Source: Streptococcus pseudopneumoniae (GTDB taxonomy: Bacteria; Bacillota; Bacilli; Lactobacillales; Streptococcaceae). From it: a DNA stretch of 64,000 nt. The DNA is taken from positions 32,669 through 96,668 of the forward strand of contig NZ_JUUZ01000032.1 in NCBI RefSeq assembly GCF_001074155.1, in the 5' to 3' direction. The notes beneath the pieces are model-generated. The model was not told the origin of the DNA. It ran no database searches and saw only the letters and a program-made list of their open reading frames with translations. The position numbers and the translations under genes are program-made. Shown piece by piece: positions 8,316 to 15,741 of this stretch (its first letter is position 1; each line of letters begins with the position of its first letter).

Positions 8316-9689
8316 TTGATGAAAAAAACAAATACAAAAGCGCCAGCTTATCTACTTTTTATTCTTTCGCTAGGATACATTATGGCGGTCCTAGATACAA
8401 CCGGAGTGGTTCTTGCTGTTCCTCATATCGAAACAGCTATGAGCGTCTCATTAGAGCAATCCATTTGGATTATTAATGCCTATACACTAGCTTTAGGGTC
8501 TTTGCTCCTACTTTCAGGAAATTTAACAACAAAATATGGTGCTAAACGAATTTTATTAATTGGAATGACAATTTTTACACTTGCCTCGTTAGGGTGCTCT
8601 GTTTCACCAAATATTGAAACATTAATTATAATTAGATTCATTCAAGGTTTCGGTGCTTCTTTGTTCATGCCAAGTTCATTAGCACTTTTATTCATTTCAT
8701 ACCCCGATTCTACTAAAAGAGCACGTATGTTAGGAATCTGGACAGCAATTATTTCTGTTGCAACCGGTACTGGTTCTTTTATTGGTGGACTAATTATTAA
8801 CTACTTCGGATGGAGGGGTATTTTCTTAGTCAATATTCCATTTGGAATTTTGACAGTAATTTCAATATTACTTCTCGTGAAAAATAATATTGCCAATCTA
8901 AAGACCAGAATTGATATCTTTAGTAATATATTTCTGGTTACAACTATCGGAAGTCTAGTTATTTACCTTGTTGAAGGGAATCAATATGGTTATAGTAACT
9001 CAAATCTTTTATTGTTTCTTCTCATATTTATATTATTTGCTATTGGTTTAGTAGTCCACGATAAAAAAAGTAAAGCACCTATTGTTCCCCACCAACTATT
9101 AAAAAATGCTAAGTTTATTGTCTCTAATCTATTAGGTTTAGTAGTTAACATTTCACTATATGGCATTGTTTTGGTGCTAGGACTCTATTTTCAAACTTAT
9201 TTAAACCTTTCCTCAATGGTTTCTGGACTCCTCATTCTACCAGGAATGATTGTCTTAATTATTGGTAATTTATTTTACGCACGTGCTGTAAAACGATTTT
9301 CCGTGGGAAGCCTCGCTACTGTCTCAATTATTTTTGCCATTGTAGGAGCAGCAGGAATTTTTGGAATTGGAGTTCTTTTTCATGAAATTCAACTATACAT
9401 CCTAATTCCTTTATTTTCTTTAATGAGTCTAGGTATCGGAGTGTTAACTCCAGCAACTACAACCATTCTTATGGAAGCTGCTGGTCAAGAATTATCTGGA
9501 ATTGCTGGTGCAACTCTAAACGCTAACAAACAGATTGGTGGACTTTTTGGTACAACAATTATGGGGATTGTAACTACTAATTTATCCCATGATTGGAATA
9601 TAGTCATCGTTGTCGCATTTTTGGTTAACGTGATAATGTATATTGCTACTTGGTTAATTGCCAGTCGTTACCTTTATGGAAAAGAATAA
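8316..9689 (+). CDS. DHA2-type MFS multidrug efflux transporter
   Basis: 457 residues with about 14 predicted membrane helices, which marks the DHA2 (EmrB/QacA) family of drug:proton antiporters. Visible motifs are AVLDTTGVVLAVPHI in helix 1 (motif D1), the motif A region GNLTTKYGAKRILLIG, and the motif C-like GTGSFIGGLI. It is preceded by GGAGG and starts at ATG 8316. The divergent HxlR gene is the likely regulator. The substrate is unknown; QacA-like proteins export quaternary ammonium compounds and dyes. The flanking operator repeats suggest that the block was acquired as a unit. Confidence 0.92.
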   Translation: MMKKTNTKAPAYLLFILSLGYIMAVLDTTGVVLAVPHIETAMSVSLEQSIWIINAYTLALGSLLLLSGNLTTKYGAKRILLIGMTIFTLASLGCSVSPNIETLIIIRFIQGFGASLFMPSSLALLFISYPDSTKRARMLGIWTAIISVATGTGSFIGGLIINYFGWRGIFLVNIPFGILTVISILLLVKNNIANLKTRIDIFSNIFLVTTIGSLVIYLVEGNQYGYSNSNLLLFLLIFILFAIGLVVHDKKSKAPIVPHQLLKNAKFIVSNLLGLVVNISLYGIVLVLGLYFQTYLNLSSMVSGLLILPGMIVLIIGNLFYARAVKRFSVGSLATVSIIFAIVGAAGIFGIGVLFHEIQLYILIPLFSLMSLGIGVLTPATTTILMEAAGQELSGIAGATLNANKQIGGLFGTTIMGIVTTNLSHDWNIVIVVAFLVNVIMYIATWLIASRYLYGKE

Positions 9690-9692
9690 AAA

Positions 9693-9711
9693 GTAGACGA
9701 ATGTCTAGTGG
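9693..9711. repeat. Right copy of the 19-bp repeat (hdiR-type operator without a promoter)
   Basis: TAGAC-GAAT-GTCTA (9694-9707) is a perfect version of the hdiR operator palindrome. It lies four bases after the MFS stop codon, with no -10 box at the expected distance. It matches 7411-7429 at 17 of 19 bases. Confidence 0.7.
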
Positions 9712-9780
9712 AAAAATCTATTTTTAAACCCTACTTGCTTCATCTTCATAAAATGATCACAACTCACAAATAAAGAAGAA

Positions 9781-9808
9781 AACCATCTCAAATTTTGATG
9801 AGATGGTT
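9781..9808. terminator. Bidirectional hairpin terminator
   Basis: AACCATCTCA (9781-9790) pairs with TGAGATGGTT (9799-9808). It separates the convergent MFS and DUF6287 genes. Confidence 0.75.
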
Positions 9809-9814
9809 AATCAT

Positions 9815-10387
9815 TTAGTCTACTTTATAAAAAACTTGTTCTGAGCTAGTTGGAGCAGCTTGACCTGCAATAAGTCTATTTTTAGTTAAATCAGTATCTA
9901 ACCCATCCATAATAAGTCCAGCAGGATAAATACTCATTCCATACCCTGAGATACCATCTCTAATGCTGAATTCAATCGTTCCATGGCTCCCTATGCGCAC
10001 TTTTTCAATATTTCCACTGTTTACTAGTCCATTTTTATCGAATGTAAACTCTTGCCCTAGTCCATTTCTCCAAGTTCCAACTAGAGTAGAGAAATCTCCA
10101 TTTTGAATGGCTTGCTCATCTATTTTTTGTGATTTAGCATTCGTTTGCTCTTCTTGTGTCGAAAGCTTTTCCTCCGTAGTCGTAACACTATCTTGGGTAG
10201 TCGATAAACTAGTGGTTGTTGAACTAGTCGTAGCCGTACTAGTAGTAGAAACCTGTTCTGTTGTAGCATTTACTGCTTCTACATCTTGCTTCTTATGATT
10301 AAAGAGGAAGAGAGAACTTATCAGCACTACCAGGATTAAGGAACATAATAAAATCAACAGCCAGTTGATGCCTTTTCCTATTTTCAT
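9815..10387 (-). CDS. DUF6287-like secreted or membrane-anchored protein
   Basis: 190 residues. A short basic N-terminus and one strong hydrophobic helix (about residues 9-30) act as a signal anchor. A Thr/Ser-rich low-complexity stalk follows (about 40-85), then a compact C-terminal domain with GDFSTLVGTWRNGLGQEFTF and FDKNGLV. That domain pattern is what I associate with DUF6287 in streptococcal surface proteins. The stalk suggests display outside the membrane. It has no Cys lipobox, so it is probably held by the N-terminal helix. The role is unknown. Confidence 0.7.
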   Translation of the reverse strand: MKIGKGINWLLILLCSLILVVLISSLFLFNHKKQDVEAVNATTEQVSTTSTATTSSTTTSLSTTQDSVTTTEEKLSTQEEQTNAKSQKIDEQAIQNGDFSTLVGTWRNGLGQEFTFDKNGLVNSGNIEKVRIGSHGTIEFSIRDGISGYGMSIYPAGLIMDGLDTDLTKNRLIAGQAAPTSSEQVFYKVD

Positions 10388-10476
10388 CTATAACTCCTTT
10401 AAATTATTCTTTTTTAATTATATCATACTAAACTGATACTAGGAAGAAATTGTATAAGACAAAGACTAGTGGTGAG

Positions 10477-10580
10477 AATTTTGGGGTGAACTCTCTATTG
10501 AGGATTAAAAAAGAACACCCCAAAAAGGTGCTCTTTGTAAGTATAGTCATTCTTTCGAAGAACGTTTACTAATTTGAAAT
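10477..10580. other. Degenerate second ICE right end (relic)
   Basis: The 16-base sequence AATTTTGGGGTGAACT at 10477-10492 recurs at 53661-53676, right after the integrase gene. In both places a hairpin terminator and then a 28-bp core follow, 104 and 113 bases downstream. Read on the minus strand, the bases next to the core encode an rpsI-like tail, GLKKARKA then FQISKRSSKE and stop, unlike the KASQFSKR end of the true rpsI. This is best read as the scar of another element that used the same site. Confidence 0.65.
10505..10534 (-). terminator. Hairpin terminator within the relic right end
   Basis: AGAACACC (10512-10519) and GGTGCTCT (10527-10534) pair with one mismatch. On the minus strand a T-run follows. 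It stands where the true rpsI has its own terminator at 53697-53726. Confidence 0.7.
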
Positions 10581-10608
10581 GCTTTACGAGCTTTCTTAAG
10601 ACCTGGTT
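10581..10608. repeat. Left attachment core (28-bp direct repeat)
   Basis: It is identical over 28 bases to 53774-53801 in rpsI. Similarity is weaker over the 20 bases before it, where AACGTTT is shared at 10561 and 53754. This is the expected att duplication. Confidence 0.9.
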
Positions 10609-10711
10609 GGAAACACTTCTATTTGAACACGTTTCAAGATGCGCTTAAAATCAATGTTTTCTCACGTTTTCAGAAAGAACAATTTCATCTAATTTGAATA
10701 ACTTTCATTTG

Positions 10712-10778
10712 AATGGTGTGAATTTTACACTAAAAATACACGAATTGAGCTAGATTTTACCAAAAAGTTCACACCATT
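10712..10778. repeat. 11-bp inverted repeat near the left att site
   Basis: AATGGTGTGAA (10712-10722) and TTCACACCATT (10768-10778) are perfect complements. GGTGTGAA resembles the GGGTGAA units at the right end, so these could be arm-type integrase or Xis sites, or an operator for the gene at 10786. The rest of 10609-10785 shows no gene. Confidence 0.45.
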
Positions 10779-10785
10779 GATTCAA

Positions 10786-11286
10786 TTATTTTTTGTTACG
10801 TACGTTTTTCTTAGATGATAGACTTCCTAATGTATTTCTTATAGCATTTGAACAAACCTCTGTTAAAGGTTCTCCTATTGCCTCCTTGTAATTAAATCCT
10901 AATAGTTGCATAGTCTTTAAAGTATCCTTATTAAGTAGAGCAACCAATTGTTTCATTGAATCTTCTTTCCCATCTTCAACATTAGTAAATGAAGATAGAA
11001 GAGAAATAACCCGTTCTAAAGTGTTGTGCAAATACTCAATATCTTTATCATCAATATGTACTTTTTCATATTCTTCTTTATATGCCTGAGCAATTCTGAT
11101 TGCCTGTTCTCGTTCCGAAAGTAACTCATTTACAATTTCATCATAAGTATTTCGTAATTTATCGGCGTTACGTTCTTCCTTTAATGATTGAATTTTACTA
11201 TTCACTAGTGTTGTTGTTCCCTTAAATGTTAGAGTTCCCAATTCAATCCCTGCTTTTACTAAAGCTTCTGTAATATATGGCTCCAT
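10786..11286 (-). CDS. Hypothetical helical protein
   Basis: 166 residues, almost entirely charged helices with a coiled-coil-like centre (about 30-85, rich in Glu and Lys) and a basic C-terminus (SSKKNVRNKK). There is no signal peptide or membrane helix. It starts at ATG 11286. I do not recognise a family. It is transcribed toward the left att site and divergently from the Fic pair 147 bases away, within the 1.9-kb segment between two att-like sites. Confidence 0.6.
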   Translation of the reverse strand: MEPYITEALVKAGIELGTLTFKGTTTLVNSKIQSLKEERNADKLRNTYDEIVNELLSEREQAIRIAQAYKEEYEKVHIDDKDIEYLHNTLERVISLLSSFTNVEDGKEDSMKQLVALLNKDTLKTMQLLGFNYKEAIGEPLTEVCSNAIRNTLGSLSSKKNVRNKK

Positions 11287-11433
11287 GCTATACCTCTGTT
11301 ATTTCTTTTTATAATAAAACCATTTTATCATAAATCTACATTAAACATAATACATCTTATAATCTCTATCCCTTTAGGTAAAAATACCGATTTTATGGTA
11401 TAATAAAGGTAACATTATATAAGGAGATGTGAC

Positions 11434-11622
11434 ATGACTCTTGATGTAAATAAAGAAGAATTAACAATTTTAGGGATTCCTTTTGATAATTTTTCAGATT
11501 TCGATACCGTCTGGTATGCTATTGGATCATCAATGATTGAAAATTATGAACCTACTGTTCAAGATGTGATTGATTTAAAAACTTATGTTGTCAATAGACG
11601 AAAGGAATTGAATATTGGTTAA
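11434..11622 (+). CDS. Antitoxin of a class I Fic system (VbhA/FicA-like)
   Basis: 62 residues, eight-base overlap with the fic toxin gene, and a strong AAGGAG ribosome binding site. The motif SSMIEN fits the inhibitory motif (S/T)xxxE(G/N) of class I Fic antitoxins. In these, the Glu reaches into the Fic active site and blocks the ATP gamma-phosphate position. The size and gene order (small antitoxin first, toxin second) match FicTA pairs. It would keep the Fic protein inactive in the cell. Confidence 0.8.
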   Translation: MTLDVNKEELTILGIPFDNFSDFDTVWYAIGSSMIENYEPTVQDVIDLKTYVVNRRKELNIG

Positions 11623-12226
11623 AAATCAATACGAAGGCTATAAGTACATTGACCCTAATCACCAATATACCTATCCAAATTCTACAGTCTTAATCAACAA
11701 ACAAAATGTTACAAATATTGAAGAAGCCTACCGAAATGAACACTTATTCGTTACTAAAAGACTTGCAGACTTGCGCTTGAAAGCCATTGAAGTCTATTCC
11801 ATGAGTAATATTTTAGCCATTCATAACTATTTGTTTCAAGACGTTTATGCCTGGTCAGGACAATATCGCAAGGTGAATATCTCTAAAAGTGGTAATCCTT
11901 TTATGTCGATACAGTCGTTTAATGCTGCAGAAACTTATATAAATCATCTCATTCATTCCTATCATCAAACTGCCAACTCAAAAGATGAAATCATTAAACA
12001 TTTAGCAAAAATTCTTGATAATCTTAATTATTTCCATCCCTTTCGAGAAGGAAATGGACGAACTCAACGAGAAGTTATTCGTTCCTTAGCACTATTAAAA
12101 GGGTATTCTGCACAAATACGAGTGGAACAAGATGATGAAGTTTACAACCTTTATATGGACGGAACTGTCTATGGAGACTTAGGGAAGCTAGAAGAATTAT
12201 TTGGTAAAATATTAAAAGAAATATAG
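11615..12226 (+). CDS. fic: Fic-domain toxin (AMP-transferase)
   Basis: 203 residues. The catalytic Fic motif is intact: HPFREGNGRTQR at about residues 140-151, with the catalytic His, the acidic residue for Mg and the phosphate-binding GNGR. The upstream flap region (YAWSGQYRKVNISK) is also typical. Fic toxins transfer AMP from ATP to target proteins; FicT enzymes attack GyrB and ParE. The start overlaps the antitoxin gene. A strong terminator follows at 12402. As a toxin-antitoxin pair next to an att site, it probably stabilises the element or acts in phage defence. Confidence 0.9.
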   Translation: MVKNQYEGYKYIDPNHQYTYPNSTVLINKQNVTNIEEAYRNEHLFVTKRLADLRLKAIEVYSMSNILAIHNYLFQDVYAWSGQYRKVNISKSGNPFMSIQSFNAAETYINHLIHSYHQTANSKDEIIKHLAKILDNLNYFHPFREGNGRTQREVIRSLALLKGYSAQIRVEQDDEVYNLYMDGTVYGDLGKLEELFGKILKEI

Positions 12227-12401
12227 ATTGTAATACTTGATAATTACAGAGGTGAAATAGGGATTCACTACACGTCAATAGATGTGAGAACCCTTGATTT
12301 TAAGCGATTCTTGAAATTCTAAATTTCACTACATTGCAATATAAATCAACCGAATCACTACCTTTTTTGAAATAAGAATAATGATTCGGATATGTAAAAG
12401 A

Positions 12402-12435
12402 AGAGGAGCTTTATTGTGAAGCTCCTCTTTTTTTA
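12402..12435 (+). terminator. Terminator after the fic operon
   Basis: AGAGGAGCTT (12402-12411) and AAGCTCCTCT (12419-12428) form a perfect stem followed by eight T residues. The gap 12227-12401 shows no gene. Confidence 0.85.
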
Positions 12436-12458
12436 TTTGTTCTTTTACTTACAAATCG

Positions 12459-12470
12459 TAAGACCTGGTT
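12459..12470. repeat. Partial third attachment core
   Basis: TAAGACCTGGTT equals the last 12 bases of the 28-bp core. After both this site and 10608 the sequence continues as (T)GGAAA, and about 40 bases further on reads ATCAA then TTTTCT at the same offset (one base apart). So 12471-12529 and 10609-10668 look like two diverged copies of an ICE left end. The interval 12530-12636 holds nothing that I can support. Confidence 0.6.
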
Positions 12471-12636
12471 TGGAAAGTATGGATTTCAGTTGGACTAAAA
12501 ACAGCGTAATATCAAGGATTTTCTGAACGAAATCTACTTATTCATTTCATAAAATTTGAATCAATATTGTTTTAATAGGGGAATAGTTTAGGTCTGTAAG
12601 CATTAAAATAATACACCTAACTTTGGTCACCGTTTT

Positions 12637-13215
12637 CTAGTTATTCACTCTTTTTTCAGATAGTGTTTTTAAAATTATGATGTAAAATGCCGCAATCAAA
12701 ACACTATACATCATAATCGGAGGATAGAGAATTAAGGATAGAATCAATCCCACTCCTTTAATTATTAGGTCAGGTATCAATAACTTTCTATATTGTGCGG
12801 TAGCTTCAAGTAATTCTTTCTGATCTATATTGGGTTTATCAATTACTTTATGTAAAAACCAGTTTGCTACCGTTGAAACAATAACGATCAGTCCATAAAA
12901 GAGCTGTGCCGTATGATTCATGAAATGACTACTAACTATTCCAGTAGCGTAGGGCATAAATGAAACAAAAAATAAAAGAAACAAATTCCACCAAACAATT
13001 TGTTGAGAAATTTTCTCAACCTTTTCCCATAATGTGTTTAGCGCCATCCATAACGATCCCAACCAGAAAAAAGAAAGAAAATAAGCAAAGAAATTTTGCC
13101 GTAAATCCCAAAAAGCTTGAAGACTTGGTGTCGTTGGTTTTTCTAATTCTAAGATTAGGATAGTCATTATAATTGCTAGAACCGCATCTGTCAATGCAAT
13201 TAATCTATCTTTCTT
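12637..13215 (-). CDS. TMEM175-family (DUF1211) membrane protein, likely potassium channel
   Basis: About 192 residues from ATG 13215; an in-frame ATG at 13248 would add 11 residues, and neither has a strong ribosome binding site. Six membrane helices are apparent. The N-terminal motif RLIALTDAVLAI matches the (R)xxxF(S/T)D(A/G) signature in helix 1 of bacterial TMEM175 homologues, which form tetrameric K+-leak channels. It is cargo of the ICE left arm. Why a mobile element carries it is unclear. Confidence 0.8.
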   Translation of the reverse strand, partial: KKDRLIALTDAVLAIIMTILILELEKPTTPSLQAFWDLRQNFFAYFLSFFWLGSLWMALNTLWEKVEKISQQIVWWNLFLLFFVSFMPYATGIVSSHFMNHTAQLFYGLIVIVSTVANWFLHKVIDKPNIDQKELLEATAQYRKLLIPDLIIKGVGLILSLILYPPIMMYSVLIAAFYIIILKTLSEKRVNN

Positions 13216-13437
13216 CATCAGATTACGTCGCCTTTCATTTTGTAGCATTCTATCTCATCGTATAATATTTATTAATCTTAAATATTGGATAGTCACTTCA
13301 TATTTTGAGTACAAACAAGATACACTAAAAAGCATGTATCTGTCATATTTTATTTAACTTTAGAAATATTCATCCATCTAATCAATAAATATATCATATT
13401 TCACAATAAATGACTACTATCAAAGATACATTTTCTT

Positions 13438-13533
13438 TCAAATTCCTCCCTTTTCAACTTGGCTAACTTGACCTGCATTACCTAGGTCGCTTTGCTTTAA
13501 ATTATACTTTTTTCTTAAACATTTGATACGAGT
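13438..13533 (-). pseudogene. Remnant of an XRE helix-turn-helix gene
   Basis: On the minus strand, a frame ending at TGA (13438-13440) reads RIKCLRKKYNLKQSDLG, NAGQVSQVEKGGI and stop. LRKKYNLKQSDLG and SQVEKG are diagnostic of XRE-type helix-turn-helix domains, but the frame lacks a clear start and is cut off after the DNA-binding domain. It lies in the otherwise empty interval 13249-13616. It is probably debris from an earlier insertion. Confidence 0.5.
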
Positions 13534-13616
13534 AGGTATTCTTGTGAGTAATTTTCATCAAAAAATTTCATAGATAAGTCCTATATATAATCACGGTAAA
13601 GTAGTAAAAATAGTTG

Positions 13617-13955
13617 TTATCCTAGTTGATTAAAAAAGTCTTTGATTTCCTCATCTTTTATAAAATAATATATAATTTTCCCCTCTCTTCTAGTATCCAA
13701 GATGTTTTGATTGGCTAGTTTACGAAGATGGTGGGAGGCAGATGCCATACTGAGATTTAGTAAACAGGCTATATCACAGACACAGAGTTCTTCAACAGCA
13801 AGGAGATAAAAGATGATATTTATCTGTTTATTATCGGTAAACTTTGATAAAATACGAAGTGATTTTTGGACTTTTTCCTTTTCAAGGTAGTTCGTTGCGG
13901 TTGTAACATTTTGTTGATTTATAATATTCACTTGGCATATACTATCTTTTTTCAT
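13617..13955 (-). CDS. cadX: CadX/CadC-like ArsR-family metal-responsive repressor
   Basis: 112 residues. The ArsR/SmtB fold is visible: ELCVCDIA in the alpha3 helix has the Cys-x-Cys metal ligands, LNLSMASASHHLRKL is the recognition helix, and REGKIIYYF is the wing. An additional Cys7 is compatible with the N-terminal ligand of CadC. Binding of Cd or Zn releases it from the operator. It is the second gene of cadD-cadX, 11 bases after cadD, so it autoregulates the pair through the palindrome at 14591-14612. Confidence 0.88.
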   Translation of the reverse strand: MKKDSICQVNIINQQNVTTATNYLEKEKVQKSLRILSKFTDNKQINIIFYLLAVEELCVCDIACLLNLSMASASHHLRKLANQNILDTRREGKIIYYFIKDEEIKDFFNQLG

Positions 13956-13966
13956 AATTTTTTCTC

Positions 13967-14581
13967 CTAGCCGAACACAGTCCTTAGTATGTTAAAGCTG
14001 TTGTTTTCAATCAGGATATACATCCCCAATCCTAAATAAACAACGGCAATAAACCATCTGCTATATTTTTCCAAAGTTTCTCCAACAGAAGGGACTTGTG
14101 CCAATTTTTGGGCAGAAAAAACCAAGAGATAAATCATGACTAGAAAAGTAAGTAAAGCCACTATCAAATTCGCTAAATTTAAGGTAATAAAATATGGGAC
14201 AAAAACACCAATATTGTCAGCACCACAACTTGCAAAAGTAATCATAGCGACTAGAAAAATCAGGTTTTTATCATCTTTGCGCAAACCATCTTTTGCAATA
14301 GCTTCTCCATCAGAATCTCCTAAAAGCAAAACTTTGAGTCCTAGGAAAATTGGAATCAAACCGAGCAAACCTAAAATCTCTTTACTAGGAATATAATTTA
14401 AGACAAATGCAAAAAGTAAACTTAGCAATATTAGACTAACAGAGCCTAGAAATTGTCCTAAATAGATGTTAATAATGTCTTTTCTGCTTTTTCTTTTGGC
14501 AAAAAATAACATTAGGATAATAAGTAAGTCTACGGCTGTCCCAGAATACAGGATTATTGAAGTAACAACATTTTGAACCAT
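13967..14581 (-). CDS. cadD: Cadmium resistance transporter CadD
   Basis: About 204 residues from ATG 14581, preceded by GAGGTG; a start at 14593 adds four residues. Five or more membrane helices are apparent, with the CadD family phrase ATFASCGADNIGVFVPYF. This family of small exporters gives cadmium (and some zinc) resistance in Gram-positive bacteria. Its promoter contains a perfect palindrome. A common cargo of streptococcal and staphylococcal mobile elements. Confidence 0.92.
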   Translation of the reverse strand: MVQNVVTSIILYSGTAVDLLIILMLFFAKRKSRKDIINIYLGQFLGSVSLILLSLLFAFVLNYIPSKEILGLLGLIPIFLGLKVLLLGDSDGEAIAKDGLRKDDKNLIFLVAMITFASCGADNIGVFVPYFITLNLANLIVALLTFLVMIYLLVFSAQKLAQVPSVGETLEKYSRWFIAVVYLGLGMYILIENNSFNILRTVFG

Positions 14582-14590
14582 AAAACACCT

Positions 14591-14642
14591 CATTCAAATA
14601 TATTTTTGAATGTATTCTAACATTAAACTTTGTAGATGTCAA
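14591..14642 (-). promoter_or_regulatory. cadDX promoter and CadX operator
   Basis: On the minus strand there is TTGACA (14637-14642), 17 bases and TAGAAT (14614-14619). Right after the -10 box lies a palindrome with arms CATTCAAA / TTTGAATG (14591-14612), closely like known CadC/CadX operators (TCAAATAnnnnTTTGA). Binding there would block transcription until metal enters. Confidence 0.85.
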
Positions 14643-14692
14643 CTTCAGCTCCATCAAAATATAGATAAGAAGGTAGTGTACCAAACATTAAA

Positions 14693-14723
14693 AAGCCCTG
14701 CCATCGAAATGATAGCAGGGCTT
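14693..14723. terminator. Hairpin terminator
   Basis: AAGCCCTGC (14693-14701) pairs with GCAGGGCTT (14715-14723). It separates the cadDX promoter from the end of the gene at 14828. Confidence 0.7.
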
Positions 14724-14827
14724 AACTTCAATATCCAGATGATATATTTATCTAAAAAAGGTAGAGAAAAAGGTAGAGATTGGAATAACAGAAGAAATTC
14801 AGCAATCACAGTTGCTATCACTATATT

Positions 14828-15736
14828 TTAATCACTCACACTAGTAAATAAATCTTCCCACTGAGTGATAGATGCTGGTAGGATTAACTTATACTTCTCA
14901 TAAAAATCTAATAAATCGTTGTTCCCTATCCTAACTACATTTTCAATCTTATCTAAATTTATCACTCTCGGAGCATATAAATATACTAGATAACCTTCAT
15001 CTACATATTGTTTAAATTCTAAAGCATCAAGTTCCTTTGCCTTCTTGCCTTTCACTTGAACTACTGCTTTTCTAGGATTATCAATTTCTCTAGAAATCAT
15101 TTCACATTCAATTTTTATAGTTGTTGACTTCTTCGCAATTGAATTAGAAAGGACATAATAGTTTTCCTTAATTTGAAGATATGAGATGACAAGTTCTTCT
15201 AAATCAAATTCAGGCAGATTATCTAAGATACCTCCACTATAGGTTGTTATCTCAAAATAATTCTTTTTCGAAAATTTATTAAATATCAATTTTGAGTATT
15301 CTATTATACTTTTATCCCGTATTCTCTCGACGGTACCACCAAGAGGTCTGTTAAACGATGATTTTATCTGTCCAGGGACTTGCATTCCCACATTAAATGC
15401 ATCAACTGGGATGACTGATCCAATATCCAAATGAGTATCGCAAACTACTATAGCTGGAGATTTTACTTTACAAATCCAGTAATTTCCACTTAAATCTCGT
15501 GTCCAGAATAAATCATCTATCTGAGTATCCTTAAAAACATTTATTGCTGGATTTGCTCTACCTCTTTCTTTTTTTATTCGTCTATAGTACTCATTAAAGT
15601 CATCTTTCCTGATCTCGCTACTTAAACGACTCCAACCAAGTGCAAGATACTGCGCAGAATTATTTAAACAGAAGTCAATTAACTCTTGCCTAATGATATC
15701 ATTTCTTTTTAAGTGTATTCTTGCAACATAATCCAT
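14828..15736 (-). CDS. Candidate modification-dependent nuclease (PUA/EVE-like plus QxK nuclease domain)
   Basis: 302 residues. The N-terminal third has the pattern of PUA/EVE-like base-sensing folds found in restriction proteins (ALGWSRLSSEI at about 33-43, DDLFWTRDLSGNYWICKV at about 74-91). The C-terminal half has a hydrophobic strand ending KAVVQVKGKKA at about 220-232, which resembles the QxK version of the PD-(D/E)xK nuclease core, with upstream acidic residues (IECEM). Together these suggest a protein that senses modified DNA and cuts it. This is inference from patterns only. It lies five bases after the coiled-coil gene and ends the minus-strand block before a terminator. Confidence 0.5.
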   Translation of the reverse strand: MDYVARIHLKRNDIIRQELIDFCLNNSAQYLALGWSRLSSEIRKDDFNEYYRRIKKERGRANPAINVFKDTQIDDLFWTRDLSGNYWICKVKSPAIVVCDTHLDIGSVIPVDAFNVGMQVPGQIKSSFNRPLGGTVERIRDKSIIEYSKLIFNKFSKKNYFEITTYSGGILDNLPEFDLEELVISYLQIKENYYVLSNSIAKKSTTIKIECEMISREIDNPRKAVVQVKGKKAKELDALEFKQYVDEGYLVYLYAPRVINLDKIENVVRIGNNDLLDFYEKYKLILPASITQWEDLFTSVSD

Positions 15737-15741
15737 TCAAA

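Noticed and set aside
10581..10608. The left core flank as the untouched chromosomal end of rpsI
   Set aside because: The tail encoded there differs from the mitis-group RpsI end, and the sequence further left repeats the post-integrase motif of an ICE right end, so a relic element is more likely.
13249..13616. A complete regulator gene in this gap
   Set aside because: Only a fragment with a helix-turn-helix pattern is present, with no start and an early stop, so it is listed as a remnant.
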